From the NCBI GenBank assembly GCA_036877525.1, contig JAZGTH010000019.1, positions 4,716,501 to 4,780,500 of the forward strand: a DNA stretch of 64,000 nucleotides, written 5' to 3'. The position numbers were made by a program, and so were the translations under genes. This document shows, one piece after another, positions 1 to 12,000 of the stretch; the first letter of the stretch is position 1; each line of letters starts with the position of its first letter. The notes below the pieces were generated by a model, which ran no database searches, was not told the origin of the DNA, and worked only from the letters and a program-made list of their open reading frames with translations. This DNA comes from Chromobotia macracanthus. Taxonomy: Eukaryota; Chordata; Actinopteri; Cypriniformes; Botiidae.

Positions 1-74
1 AAACACAATGTACGTTTCTGTTCTTTCCAAATTTTCAAGCTTCTGAATTGCTAAAAATCGCAGTTTGGACATAC

Positions 75-893
75 CCATAAGTAAATCAAGTTCTTCGAGA
101 TAGCTGACTGGCTGTGGCACATCTCCATGTTGGAAGGTGTATTGCATATCACCAAAGATTTGGTCCGATGCACTCCTGGAAGAACAGCAAAGAAGGTATT
201 TGTAAGTATTATCAAATCATGTGAATAAAACCTTTTACTGAGACTTTAGGACAAATGTTTTGTTTTGCCAGGTTGTTTATTCAATATCCCAAAATGTTGA
301 TGCCTAAAACATGACTGATCCATCAATTCCCTTCAAAGACAGAAATCATTTTAAATCGTACGTGAAGTTGGAGGAGCTGGGTTCAAACACCTGACTGCCA
401 GGCTTATTCAGAAGAGTGTTCAGCTGCAAAGAAAAACAATCTTTCATCAAACCCTGGAAAAGTTTGCACTGGATCCAAACTCTTCTATGTGTTGAATTAA
501 CAATGCTTACCAAGTCATTGATAATGCCCTGTACTCGCATGTAAGTGCCGCTTCTGAGCTCAGGGTCCTCTGGCATGCTAATGTTACTCAGGGAAAATGT
601 GAAGATGATCACATAGGAGGTGTCAGAGATTTCTGTTTGGATAAAATATATTCATTTTAGATTGTGACAAAGCTTGCCACTCATCACTGCCAGACACATC
701 CATACTGAATACAGATCACTTTAAATGATGTCTCTTACTTTCATAAGTGACATTGAGCAGCTTCACTGATCCATCAAGTTCTAAGGCTCTGGAGTCCAGG
801 AGAATGTTGATAGCACTCAGAGCCAGAGCTTCACTGGGGACTGGAGATGAGGAGTTGAACAGCAGTGTGCTTGTCACAAATGCTGAACCAGAT
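75..893 (-). CDS. Mucin module 5 exons (SEA-like), gene continues off the left edge
   Basis: Exons are A 739-893, B 511-632, C 362-423 and D 75-175. Exon D ends in a normal donor (GTATGT), so the transcript continues beyond position 1 into at least another linker exon. No membrane segment, cytoplasmic tail or stop is seen in the window, so the number of modules and whether the protein is secreted or membrane-bound are unknown. Confidence 0.65.
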
Positions 894-998
894 CTGCAAC
901 AAAGAGCACCACGTACGTTTAAAACAGGTCATGACTCCAGGTTAAATAATAAATACATCACTGAGAGTAATCTTTGCGAGGTCAAAATCAAAACTCAC

Positions 999-2005
999 AT
1001 TTGCTGTGAAGATGTCACAGGGAAGCTGCTTGTTGGCAGTGGAGACACTGTTGTAGTGGTCAATCCTGAAGTCAAAGTCAAACAGAAACAATATGATTCA
1101 AATCATTTACATCAAACACAATGTACGTTTCTGTTCTTTCCAAATTTTCAAGCTTCTGAATTGCTAAAAATCGCAGTTTGGACATACCCATAAGTAAATC
1201 AAGTTCTTCGAGATAGCTGACTGGCTGTGGCACATCTCCATGTTGGAAGGTGTATTGCATATCACCAAAGATTTGGTCCGATGCACTCCTGGAAGAACAG
1301 CAAAGAAGGTATTTGTAAGTATTATCAAATCATGTGAATAAAACCTTTTACTGAGACTTTAGGACAAATGTTTTGTTTTGCCAGGTTGTTTATTCAATAT
1401 CCCAAAATGTTGATGCCTAAAACATGACTGATCCATCAATTCCCTTCAAAGACAGAAATCATTTTAAACCGGACGTGAAGTTGGAGGAGCTGGGTTCAAA
1501 CACCTGACTGCCAGGCTTATTCAGAAGAGTGTTCAGCTGCAAAGAAAAACAATCTTTCATCAAACCCTGAAAGATTTGCACTGGATCCAAACTCTTCTAT
1601 GTGTTGAATTAACAATGCTTACCAAGTCATTGATAATGCCCTGTACTCGCATGTAAGTGCTGCTTCTGAGCTCAGGGTCTTCTGGCATGCTAATGTTACT
1701 CAGGGAAAATGTGAAGATGATCACATAGGAGGTGTCAGAGATTTCTGTTTGGAAAAAATATATTCATTTTAGATTGTGACAAAGCTTGCCACTCATCACT
1801 GCCAGACACATCCATACTGAATACAGATCACTTTAAATGATGTCTCTTACTTTCATAAGTGACATTGAGCAGCTTCACTGATCCATCAAGTTCTAAGGCT
1901 CTGGAGTCCAGGAGAATGTTGATAGCACTCAGAGCCAGAGCTTCACTGGGGACTGGAGATGAGGAGTTGAACAGCAGTGTGCTTGTCACAAATGCTGAAC
2001 CAGAT
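999..2005 (-). CDS. Mucin module 4 exons (SEA-like) plus linker
   Basis: Exons are A 1851-2005, B 1623-1744, C 1475-1536, D 1188-1288 and linker E 999-1065, with the same sizes and phases as module 3. One C-exon donor reads GTCCGG where other copies have GTACG; it is still GT but differs from its sisters. Linker E translates to a Ser/Thr/Pro-rich spacer (LTTTTVSPLPTSSFPVTSS) that keeps the mucin character between folded modules. Confidence 0.65.
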
Positions 2006-2110
2006 CTGCAACAAAGAGCACCACGTACGTTTAAAACAGGTCATGACTCCAGGTTAAATAATAAATACATCACTGAGAGTAATCTTTGCGAGGTCAAAAT
2101 CAAAACTCAC

Positions 2111-3117
2111 ATTTGCTGTGAAGATGTCACAGGGAAGCTGCTTGTTGGCAGTGGAGACACTGTTGTAGTGGTCAATCCTGAAGTCAAAGTCAAACAGAAA
2201 CAATATGATTCAAATCATTTACATCAAACACAATGTACGTTTCTGTTCTTTCCAAATTTTCAAGCTTCTGAGTTGCTAAAAATCGCAGTTTGGACATACC
2301 CATAAGTAAATCAAGTTCTTCGAGATAGCTGACTGGCTGTGGCACATCTCCATGTTGGAAGGTGTATTGCATATCACCAAAGATTTGGTCCGATGCGCTC
2401 CTGGAAGAACAGCAAAGAAGGTATTTGTAAGTATTATCAAATCATGTGAATAAAACCTTATACTGAGACTTTAGGACAAATGTTTTGTTTTGCCAGGTTG
2501 TTTATTCAATATCCCAAAATGTTGATGCCTAAAACATGACTGATCCATCAATTCCCTTCAAAGACAGAAATCATTTTAAACCGTACGTGAAGTTGGAGGA
2601 GCTGGGTTCAAACACCTGACTGCCAGGCTTATTCAGAAGAGTGTTCAGCTGCAAAGAAAAACAATCTTTCATCAAACCCTGAAAGATTTGCACTGGATCC
2701 AAACTCTTCTATGTGTTGAATTAACAATGCTTACCAAGCCATTGATAATGCCCTGTACTCGCATGTAAGTGCCGCTTCTAAACTCAGGGTCTTCTGGCAT
2801 GCTAATGTTACTCAGGGAAAATGTGAAGATGATCACATAGGAGGTGTCAGAGATTTCTGTTTGGATAAAATATATTCATTTTAGATTGTGACAAAGCTTG
2901 CCACTTATCACTGCCAGACACATCCATACTGAATACAGATCACTTTAAATGATGTCTCTTACTTTCATAAGTGACATTGAGCAGCTTCACTGATCCATCA
3001 AGTTCTAAGGCTCTGGAGTCCAGGAGAATGTTGATAGCACTCAGAGCCAGAGCTTCACTGGGGACTGGAGATGAGGAGTTGAACAGCAGTGTGCTTGTCA
3101 CAAATGCTGAACCAGAT
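2111..3117 (-). CDS. Mucin module 3 exons (SEA-like) plus linker
   Basis: Exons are A 2963-3117 (155 bp), B 2735-2856 (122 bp), C 2587-2648 (62 bp), D 2300-2400 (101 bp) and linker E 2111-2177 (67 bp). The total is 507 bp or 169 codons, a multiple of three, so whole modules can be gained or lost without breaking the frame. Exon A carries a GSAFV motif that resembles the G-S-V-V-V self-cleavage site of SEA domains, followed by a strand and helix (LLFNSSSPVPSEAL). Exon D reads DMQYTFQHGDVPQPVSYLEE. Exons and introns are almost identical to modules 2, 4 and 5. Confidence 0.65.
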
Positions 3118-3222
3118 CTGCAACAAAGAGCACCACGTACGTTTAAAACAGGTCATGACTCCAGGTTAAATAATAAATACATCACTGAGAGTAATCTTTG
3201 CGAGGTCAAAATCAAAACTCAC

Positions 3223-4230
3223 ATTTGCTGTGAAGATGTCACAGGGAAGCTGCTTGTTGGCAGTGGAGACACTGTTGTAGTGGTCAATCCTGAAGTCAAA
3301 GTCAAACAGAAACAATATGATTCAAATCATTTACATCAAACACAATGTACGTTTCTGTTCTTTCCAAATTTTCAAGCTTCTGAGTTGCTAAAAATCGCAG
3401 TTTGGACATACCCATAAGTAAATCAAGTTCTTGAGATAGCTGACTGGCTGTGGCACATCTCCATGTTGGAAGGTGTATTGCATATCACCAAAGATTTGGT
3501 CCGATGCGCTCCTGGAAGAACAGCAAAGAAGGTATTTGTAAGTATTATCAAATCATGTGAATGAAAACCTTTTACTGAGACTTTAGGACAAATGTTTTGT
3601 TTTGCCAGGTTGTTTATTCAATATCCCAAAATGTTGATGCCTAAAACATGACTGATCCATCAATTCCCTTCAAAGACAGAAATCATTTTAAATCGTACGT
3701 GAAGTTGGAGGAGCTGGGTTCAAACACCTGACTGCCAGGCTTATTCAGAAGAGTGTTCAGCTGCAAAGAAAAACAATCTTTCATCAAACCCTGGAAAAGT
3801 TTGCACTGGATCCAAACTCTTCTATGTGTTGAATTAACAATGCTTACCAAGTCATTGATAATGCCCTGTACTCGCATGTAAGTGCCGCTTCTGAGCTCAG
3901 GGTCCTCTGGCATGCTAATGTTACTCAGGGAAAATGTGAAGATGATCACATAGGAGGTGTCAGAGATTTCTGTTTGGATAAAATATATTCATTTTAGATT
4001 GTGACAAAGCTTGCCACTCATCACTGCCAGACACATCCATACTGAATACAGATCACTTTAAATGATGTCTCTTACTTTCATAAGTGACATTGAGCAGCTT
4101 CACTGATCCATCAAGTTCTAAGGCTCTGGAGTCCAGGAGAATGTTGATAGCACTCAGAGCCAGAGCTTCACTGGGGACTGGAGATGAGGAGTTGAACAGC
4201 AGTGTGCTTGTCACAAATGCTGAACCAGAT
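3223..4230 (-). pseudogene. Mucin module 2 with a 1-bp deletion in exon D
   Basis: Exons are A 4076-4230, B 3848-3969, C 3699-3760, D 3412-3511 and linker E 3223-3289. A reads SGSAFVTSTLLFNSSSPVPS and ends in VKLLNVTYE; B contains IIFTFSLSNISMPEDPELR. Exon D is 100 bp rather than 101 bp. Compared with modules 3 to 5 it lacks one base (plus strand TTCTTGAG where the others have TTCTTCGAG, near 3430-3433). As read, the frame then enters linker exon E as GAT TGA, a stop codon. If the deletion is real, this allele makes a mucin truncated after module 2 and everything downstream is untranslated. If it is a consensus error, the module is a normal copy. The surrounding exons are intact, so I marked it as a broken segment of an otherwise active-looking gene. 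Confidence 0.6.
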
Positions 4231-4335
4231 CTGCAACAAAGAGCACCACGTACGTTTAAAACAGGTCATGACTCCAGGTTAAATAATAAATACATCACTG
4301 AGAGTAATCTTTGCAAGGTAAAACTCAACACTCAC

Positions 4336-5944
4336 ATTTGCTGTTTAGATGTCACAGGGAAGCTGCTTGTTGGCAGTGGAGACACTGTTGTAGTGGTCAA
4401 TCCTGAAATCAAAGTCAAACAGAAACAATATGATTTAAATCATTTACATCAAACACAATGTACGTTTCTGTTCTTTCCAAATTTTCAAGCATTTGGCTTG
4501 CTGAAGATCACAGTTTCATTACATACCCATAAGAAAACGAAGCTCTTCAAGATAGCTGACTGGTTGTGGCACATTTCCTTCTTGAAAGATGTATTCCATA
4601 TAACCATGGATTTGGTCTGATGTGGTCCTGGAAGAAAAGCCGAGAAGATATTTTTAAGGCGCATCAATTCATGTTAAGTCAAACCCATTTACTAAGGCTT
4701 CAGGACAAATCGATTTGGTTTAATTTGCTCCTGACCAAAAAACTGAAGCATACAAATTTTTCAAACAAAGCTTAAATCTCATATATGTTTTTGAATGTAT
4801 GATATTTTTTCTGAAGTCCACTTGTAAAATTAATAATAGTTAATGTATTAATAGCAAAAAGAATCATAGTTCTTTTTTAACAAACTATTTTCCCAATAGT
4901 CCAAACCGTTTTCATTTTCCCACCAAACTTGTGTAAAAAGCAAATCAAACACTTTTATTTCCATTTTTTCTTGCCCGTCATCTGCCACGTTTGCCTAATC
5001 TAAATCAGGATTGGGGAACCTTGTTCCTAGAGGGTCAGTGTCCTGCAGAGTTTAGCTCCAAGCCTGATAAAACTTACCTGCCTGTAGCCTTTTAGTAATG
5101 CTGATTAGCTGGTTGAGATATGCTTGATTAGGGTTGGAGCTAAACTGTGCAGAGCACTGGCCCTCAAGGAACAAGCTTCCCTGCTCTGAAGTCACGTTTG
5201 AGGAATTTTTAGTAAGATTTTGTGAGGTTTCTCATGTTTGTAGTTGGGACTGTTTTTTATTGTGAATGGAATCTGTTAGTGTGTTGTGTGTCTTGGTCAC
5301 ATTGCGGCACTACATACACTATAGGAACAAATTTAAAAATTAGACGTTAAATCTATGATTTTTTTTTATCACCACACTTGTGTTCTCTCACATTTTGAAA
5401 ATCTGATGAGATGTGGGCCGGCTTTATTAAAAGCACTAAGTTTTTAATCTTTTTTCTCTGCCCACAGTTACCTAAATATTAGTAACTTGCAACCATCACC
5501 TTTGGCTTTCCGGAGGGCTTTTTTCTAAAACTGCAAAAATACAATTTGATTCTTATGCTTAAAATTCTCATAGACATTTTAAGTTTGATGGTTTTCATAG
5601 GCAAAATTGCTATATTAAATAAGCAAGTGAATAAATATGATTAAAAAGTAGTAGTCAGTTTGCATCTTACATGAAATTGGAAGACTCTGGTTCAAAATCT
5701 GGACTACCAGGCTCATTTAGAAGTGTGTTGAGCTGCAAGGGAAAATTGAACCATTCATTAAACTCTGTGGAAGATTTACATTGGACCCAAACTGAGTCAT
5801 CAGTTTAACTGTAAATGCTTACCACATTATTAATAATATCCTGCACTTGCTTAAAGGTGTTATTTCTGAGCTCAAGGTCTTCTGGTATGCTGATGTTACT
5901 CAGGGTAATTGTAAAGATGACTGCATAGAAGGTTTCTGACATTT
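4336..5944 (-). CDS. Mucin module 1 exons (SEA-like) plus linker
   Basis: This is the first folded module after the mucin exon. Its first part is the tail of the giant exon. The remaining exons are B 5823-5944 (122 bp), C 5671-5732 (62 bp) and D 4527-4627 (101 bp), then linker exon E 4336-4402 (67 bp). All have GT-AG ends and consistent phases. B reads VIFTITLSNISIPEDLELR, C reads LNTLLNEPGSPDFEPESSNF, and D includes EYIFQEGNVPQPVSYLEEL. E is Ser/Thr-rich spacer. Alternating hydrophobic strands, N-glycosylation sequons (NIS, NVT) and the position after a mucin domain suggest a SEA-type extracellular module. This copy is clearly diverged from the four that follow. The C-to-D intron is about 1 kb longer than in the other modules, partly because of a MITE at about 5006-5188. 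Confidence 0.65.
5006..5188. mobile_element. MITE (hAT-like CAGGGGTG family), in a mucin intron
   Basis: About 180 bp with imperfect terminal inverted repeats: CTTGTTCCTAGAGGGTCAGT at the left and its near-complement ending AGGAACAAGCTTCCCTG at the right. The internal TTAGCTCCAA and TTGGAGCTAA arms also match. It is homologous to the elements at 35000-35191 and 61085-61190. It sits in the intron between exons C and D of mucin module 1. The superfamily is inferred from the terminal sequence of the better copy. Confidence 0.7.
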
Positions 5945-6025
5945 CTGATGGGAAAGAAATATTAATTTTGATTGCACCAGAGCTTTTAATTGATAAATAA
6001 TAAGCTGAAAAATGATGAAACTTAC

Positions 6026-9000
6026 TTTGATAGGTGACGTTCCCCAATTTTACTGATTTGTGGAGTTGTGACTCTCTGAAGTTACAGAGAATGCTAATAG
6101 CATTGAGGACCAGAGCTTCACTAGGAACTGGAGATGATGAGTTGAACATCAGTTTGCTTGTGACTACAGCTGAACCAATTGAGTTGGTTAAAGGTAAACT
6201 TGTTTTAGGAAGGATTACATCTTCAGTAATGGTTATTGGAAGTGCCGTAGTTGTTGTAGGTATTAACTTGTTTGTGGGAACCACAGTTGTATTTGTAGGA
6301 GCAGTTGTGACGGTTGAAAGTGCTGTGATGGTAATTGAAGCTCCAGTGTTTGTTCTTGCAGCTGTACTTGGAAGACTTGGAAGAGTTGTAGTGGTTGAAG
6401 GACTTGTAGTTGTCTTAGAAGAACTTGTAGTGATTATGGGAGCCTGAGTGCTTGTTTTATCAGCTGTGGTTGAGAGTTTAGAAAGTGTTGCAGTGGATGA
6501 AGATCTTGTAGCTGTCTGAGAAGCAGTTGTGGTGGTTGGAAGTGCAGTTGTGGTTGTATAAGCTTTTATTGTAAGAGTTGAAGCAGTTGTGGTGGTTATG
6601 GGAACCTCTGTTGTTGTTTGGACAACTGTGGTTGGGAGTCTTGGAAGTGTTGTAGTGGTTGAAAGTGTTGATGTATCTGTCTGAGAAACAATTGAGGTGG
6701 TTTTGGAAGCCTCTGTGTTTGTTTTGTCAGCTGTGGTTGACAGTTTAGAAAATGGTGTAGTGGATGGAGATGTTGTAGCTGTCTGAGAAACCAATGTTGT
6801 GGGAGCCTTAATTGTGGTTGTTGGAGCAGTTGCTGTTGTTATGGGAGACTCGGTCATTGGCTTTGTAGCTGTGCTTAAGAGTCTTGGAAGTGTTGATGTC
6901 ATTAGTGAAGTTGTGGTGGTTGGAAGTGACGTTGTGGTTATGGTAGGCTTATTTGAAGTAGTTGTAGCACTTATGGGAGCCTCTGTATTACTTTGTGCAG
7001 CTGTGGTTGGGAGTGTTGTGTTGGGTAAAGTTGTTGTACTAGCTGTCTGAGAAACAGTTGTTGTAGCTGCAATTGATGTTGTGGTTATGGGAGTCATAGA
7101 CAATGGAGCAGTTGTCGTGGTTATGAAAGCCTCAGTCATTGTTTCTTTAGCTGTGCTTGGGAGACTTAAATGCGTTGTTGTGGTTGGAGATGTTGTTGTA
7201 GCTGTTGCTGAAATTGTTGTGCTGGTTGTGCTTAAAGGAGCCTTAATTGAGACTTGAGAACTTGAGAGTGCTGGAAGAGTTGTAGCAGTTGAAGGAGTTG
7301 TTGTAGCTGTCTTTAAAAGAGGTGTGGTGGTTATGGGAGCCTCAGTCTTTGTTTGTGCAGTTGTGCTGAGGAGTCTTGGAGGAATTGTAGTGGTTGAAGG
7401 TGTTGTAGTAGCTGTAGTTGCAGAATGTGTTCCAGCTGATGGAGATGGTGTTGTAGCTGTCTGAGAAACAGCTGAGCTGGTTGGAAGCGCAGTTGTGGGA
7501 GCTTTCATTGTAGTAGTTGAAGCAGTTGTGGTGATTATGTGACCCTCCGTCATTGTTTGTGCTGCTGTGCTTGAGAATGTATGGAGTGTTGTGATGGTTG
7601 AAGGAGTTGATGTAGCTGTCTGAGAAACAGTTGTGGTTATGGAAGCCTCAGTGTTTGTTTTTGTGGCTATGGTTGAAAGTTTAGAAAGTGTTGTAGTGGA
7701 TGGAGATGTTGTTGTAGCTGTCTGAGAAACCAATGTTGTGGTTATTGGAGCCTTAATTGTAGTTGTTGGAGCAGTTGCGGGTTATGGAGACTCGGTCATT
7801 GGCTTTGTAGCTGTGCTTAAGAGTCTTGGAAGTGTTGTTGTGATTAGTGAAGTTGTGGTGGTTGGAAGTGACGTTGTGGTCATGGTAGGCTTATTTGAAG
7901 TAGTTGTAGCACTTATGGGAGCCTCTGTATTACTTTGTGCAGCTGTGGTTGGGAGTGTTGTGGTGGGTAAAGTTGTTGTACTAGCTGTCTGAGAAACAGT
8001 TGTTGAGCTGCAATTGATGTTGTGGTTATGGAGTCATAGACAATGGAGCAGTTGTTGTGGTTATGAAAGCCTCAGTCATTGTTTCTTTAGTGTGCTGGAG
8101 ACTTATTTAGATTTGTCTTGCTGAAATTTGCTGTGTGCTTAAAGGCCTTAATTGAGACTTAGAACGAGAGGCTGAAGAGTTGAGCAGTTGAAGGAGTTGT
8201 TGTAGTGTCTTTAGGTTGTGTTTGGGAGCCTCAGTTTGTGCGTTGCGAGGGGCTGGTTGGGGGGGTTTTTTGTGGCTATGGTTGAAAGTTTAGAAAGTGT
8301 TGTAGTGGATGGAGATGTTGTTGTAGCTGTCTGAGAAACCAATGTTGTGGTTATTGGAGCCTTAATTGTAGTTGTTGGAGCAGTTGCTGTGGTTATGGGA
8401 GACTCGGTCATTGGCTTTGTAGCTGTGCTTAAGAGTCTTGGAAGTGTTGTTGTGATTAGTGAAGTTGTGGTGGTTGGAAGTGACGTTGTGGTCATGGTAG
8501 GCTTATTTGAAGTAGTTGTAGCACTTATGGGAGCCTCTGTATTACTTTGTGCAGCTGTGGTTGGGAGTGTTGTGGTGGGTAAAGTTGTTGTACTAGCTGT
8601 CTGAGAAACAGTTGTTGTAGCTGCAATTGATGTTGTGGTTATGGGAGTCATAGACAATGGAGCAGTTGTTGTGGTTATGAAAGCCTCAGTCATTGTTTCT
8701 TTAGCTGTGCTTGGGAGACTTAAATGCGTTGTTGTGGTTGGAGATGTTGTTGTAGCTGTCTGAGAAACCAATGTTGTGGTTATTGGAGCCTTAATTGTAG
8801 TTGTTGGAGCAGTTGCTGTGGTTATGGGAGACTCGGACATTGGCTTTGTAGCTGTGCTTAAGAGTCTTGGAAGTGTTGTTGTGATTAGTGAAGTTGTGGT
8901 GGTTGGAATTGACGTTGTGGTCATGGTAGGCTTATTTGAAGTAGTTGTAGCACTTATGGGAGCCTCTGTATTACTTTGTGCAGCTGTGGTTGGGAGTGTT

Positions 9001-12000
9001 GTGGTGGGTAAAGTTGTTGTACTAGCTGTCTGAGAAACAGTTGTTGTAGCTGCAATTGATGTTGTGGTTATGGGAGTCATAGACAATGGAGCAGTTGTCG
9101 TGGTTATGAAAGCCTCAGTCATTGTTTCTTTAGCTGTGCTTGGGAGACTTAAATGCGTTGTTGTGGTTGGAGATGTTGTTGTAGCTGTCTGAGAAACCAA
9201 TGTTGTGGTTATTGGAGCCTTAATTGTAGTTGTTGGAGCAGTTGCTGTGGTTATGGGAGACTCGGACATTGGCTTTGTAGCTGTGCTTAAGAGTCTTGGA
9301 AGTGTTGTTGTGATTAGTGAAGTTGTGGTGGTTGGAATTGACGTTGTGGTCATGGTAGGCTTATTTGAAGTAGTTGTAGCACTTATGGGAGCCTCTGTAT
9401 TACTTTGTGCAGCTGTGGTTGGGAGTGTTGTGGTGGGTAAAGTTGTTGTACTAGCTGTCTGAGAAACAGTTGTTGTAGGTGCAATTGATGTTGTGGTTAT
9501 GGGAGTCATAGACAATGGAGCAGTTGTCGTGGTTATGAAAGCCTCAGTCATTGTTTCTTTAGCTGTGCTTGGGAGACTTAAATGTGCTGTTGTGGTTGGA
9601 GATGTTGTTGTGTTGGTTGTGCTTAAAGGAGCCTTAATTGTAGTAGTTGAAGAACTTGTGGTTATGGGAGCCGTGGTTGTGGGAACAGTTGTGGTAGTTT
9701 TGGCAACCTCAGTCACTGGTTTTGTAGCGGTGCTTGGTAGTCTTGGAAGTGTTGTTGTTGGAGGCACTGTGGTGGTTGGAAGTGCTGTTGCAGTTATGGG
9801 AGCCATAGTTGTGGTAGTTAAAGCAGTAATGTTGGTTATTGTAGCCTCTGATTTTGTTTGTACAGCTGTAGTTGGAGATGTAGGATGTGATGTAGTGGTT
9901 GAAGCTGCTGTTGTAGTTGTCTGAGAAACAGTTGTTGTGGCTGGAACAGATGTAGTGGTTACTGGAGCCATAGATTTTGAATCAGTTGTTGTGGTTATGA
10001 CAGCTTCAGTGTATGTTTTTGTAGTAGTTGGCAGATAAGAAAGTGTTGTAGTGGTTGGTGCTGTTGTTATTGTTGTTTCAGCAACATATGGGGTTGTTGG
10101 AAGTAATGTTGTGGTTTGTAATTTCAGTGTTGATTTTGGGGCAATAGTTGTGGTTTCTGGAAGTGTTGCTTTGGTTTGCACAGTTGTGATGGGTGCTGTT
10201 GTGGTTTCATCAGCTGTTTTGATTGGTGATGTTGATGTGGTTTGAGTGATAGATGCCATTGTTGGAACAGCAGCTGTGGTTGTTGGAGCAACAATTGTTG
10301 TTGAAGTGACAACTGTGTTTGTTGGAAGTGTTGTAGTTTGCACAGGTGTGGTATTTGATGCTGTAGTTGTAGCTTTTGGAGTGGCAGTTGTGGTTGTCTG
10401 AGCAACAGAGGTCTCTGTTGTAGCAATAGTTGTGGTTGCCAGAAATAGTATTGTGGTTTCAGCATGTGGTGTGGTTGGTTCTATAGATGTGGTTGGTTGA
10501 GCAACAGATGTCATTGTTGAAGCAACAGCTGTGGTTGTTTGAAGTGGCATTTTGGTAGGTGCTAAAGAAGTGGTAATTTGATGGGCAGTTGTGGTTGCTG
10601 AAGTAACATTTGTAGTTGTTGGAAGTGTTGTGGTTTGCACAGATGTTATAGATGTTTCTGTATCAGTTGTGGTGGTTGAAGCGTCAGTTGTTGTTGTAGG
10701 AGCCATAGTTGTGGTTGTTGGAAACTCGGCTGTGGTAGTTGGGGCAACAGTTGTGGTTGGTGGAGCATTAGTTGTTGTAGTTGGAGCATCAGTACTTCTT
10801 GTTGGTGCAACAGTTGTGGTTGTTGGAGCATCAGTTGTGGTACTTGGGACAACAGTTGTGGTTGTTGGTGCAACAGTTGTGGTGGTTGGAGCATCAATTG
10901 TTGTTGTAGTAGCAGTAGTTGTGCTTGTCAGTGCAACAGGTGTGGTTGTTGGAGCATTAGTTGTAGTACTTGGCCCAACAGTTGTGGTTGTTGGTGCAAC
11001 AGTTGTGGTAGTTAGAGCATTAGTTGTGGTAAGTGGGACAACAGTTGTGGTTGTTGGTGCAACAGTTGTGGTGGTTGGAGCATCAATTGTTGTTGTAGGA
11101 GCAATAGTTGTGCTCGTCGGTGCAACAGTTGTGGTTGTTGGAGCATCAGTTGTAATACTTGGCGCAAGAGTTGTGGTTGTTGGTTCAACAGTTGTTGAAG
11201 CAGTACTTGTGGTAGTTTGAGCATCAGTTGTGGTAGTTGGAGCATCAGTTGTGGTTGTTGGTTCAACAGTTGTTGTAGCAGTACTTGTGGTAGTTTGAGC
11301 ATCAGGTGTATTTGTTGGAGCATTAGTTATTATAAGAGCAGAAGCTGTGGTTGTTGGAGACTCAGCTGTGGTTATTGGAGCATCAGTTGTTGGGGTAACA
11401 GCTGATGTTGTTGGGGCAACAGTTGTTGTTGGAGCATTAGTTGTGGTAGTTGGAGAAGCAGTTGTGGTAGTCGGGGCAACTGTTGTGGTAGTCGGGGCAA
11501 TAGTCGTAGTTGTTGGGGCAACACTTGTGGTGGTTGGTGCAAAAGTTGTGGTGGTTGGAGCATCAGTTGTGGTGGTTGGAGCATTAGTTGTGGTGGTTGG
11601 AGCATCAGTTGTTGTTTGTAGGACAACAGTTGTGGTTGTTGGTGCAAAAGTTGTGGTGGTTGGAGCATCAATTGTGGTAGTTGGTGCAACAGTTGTGGTG
11701 GTTGGGGCAACACTTGTGGTGGTTGAAGCATCAGTTGTGGTGGTTGGAGCATCTGTTGTTGTTGGTGCAATAGTTGTGGCTGTTGGTGCAACAGTTGTGG
11801 TGGTTGGAGCATCAATTGTGGTAGTTGGTGCAACAGTTGTGGTGGTTGGAGCATCAGTTGTGGTAGTTGGTGCAACAGTTGTTGTTGGAGCATCAGTAGT
11901 TGTTGTTGGTGCAACAGTTGTGGTTGTTGGAGAATCAGTTGTTGTTGGGGCAACAGTTGTGGTAGTCGGGGCAACACTTGTGGTTGTTGAAGCATCAGTT

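Larger units (their letters stand above)
1..4420. repeat. 1.11-kb tandem repeat carrying one mucin module per unit
   Basis: Equivalent positions recur every 1,112-1,113 bp (for example the A-exon donors at 739, 1851, 2963 and 4076). About four copies are present and the array continues off the left edge. Introns are as conserved as exons: only scattered substitutions and 1-bp indels distinguish the copies, for example a CCCTGGAAAAG versus CCCTGAAAG difference between exons B and C. That points to recent duplication or ongoing conversion rather than selection on exons alone. Similarity weakens within the copy that borders module 1, from about 4310 onward. Confidence 0.9.

Noticed and set aside
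747..4620. Repeated 148-codon plus-strand frames, one per 1.11-kb unit
   Set aside because: They are antisense to the mucin exons and run through splice sites and introns of the minus-strand gene.
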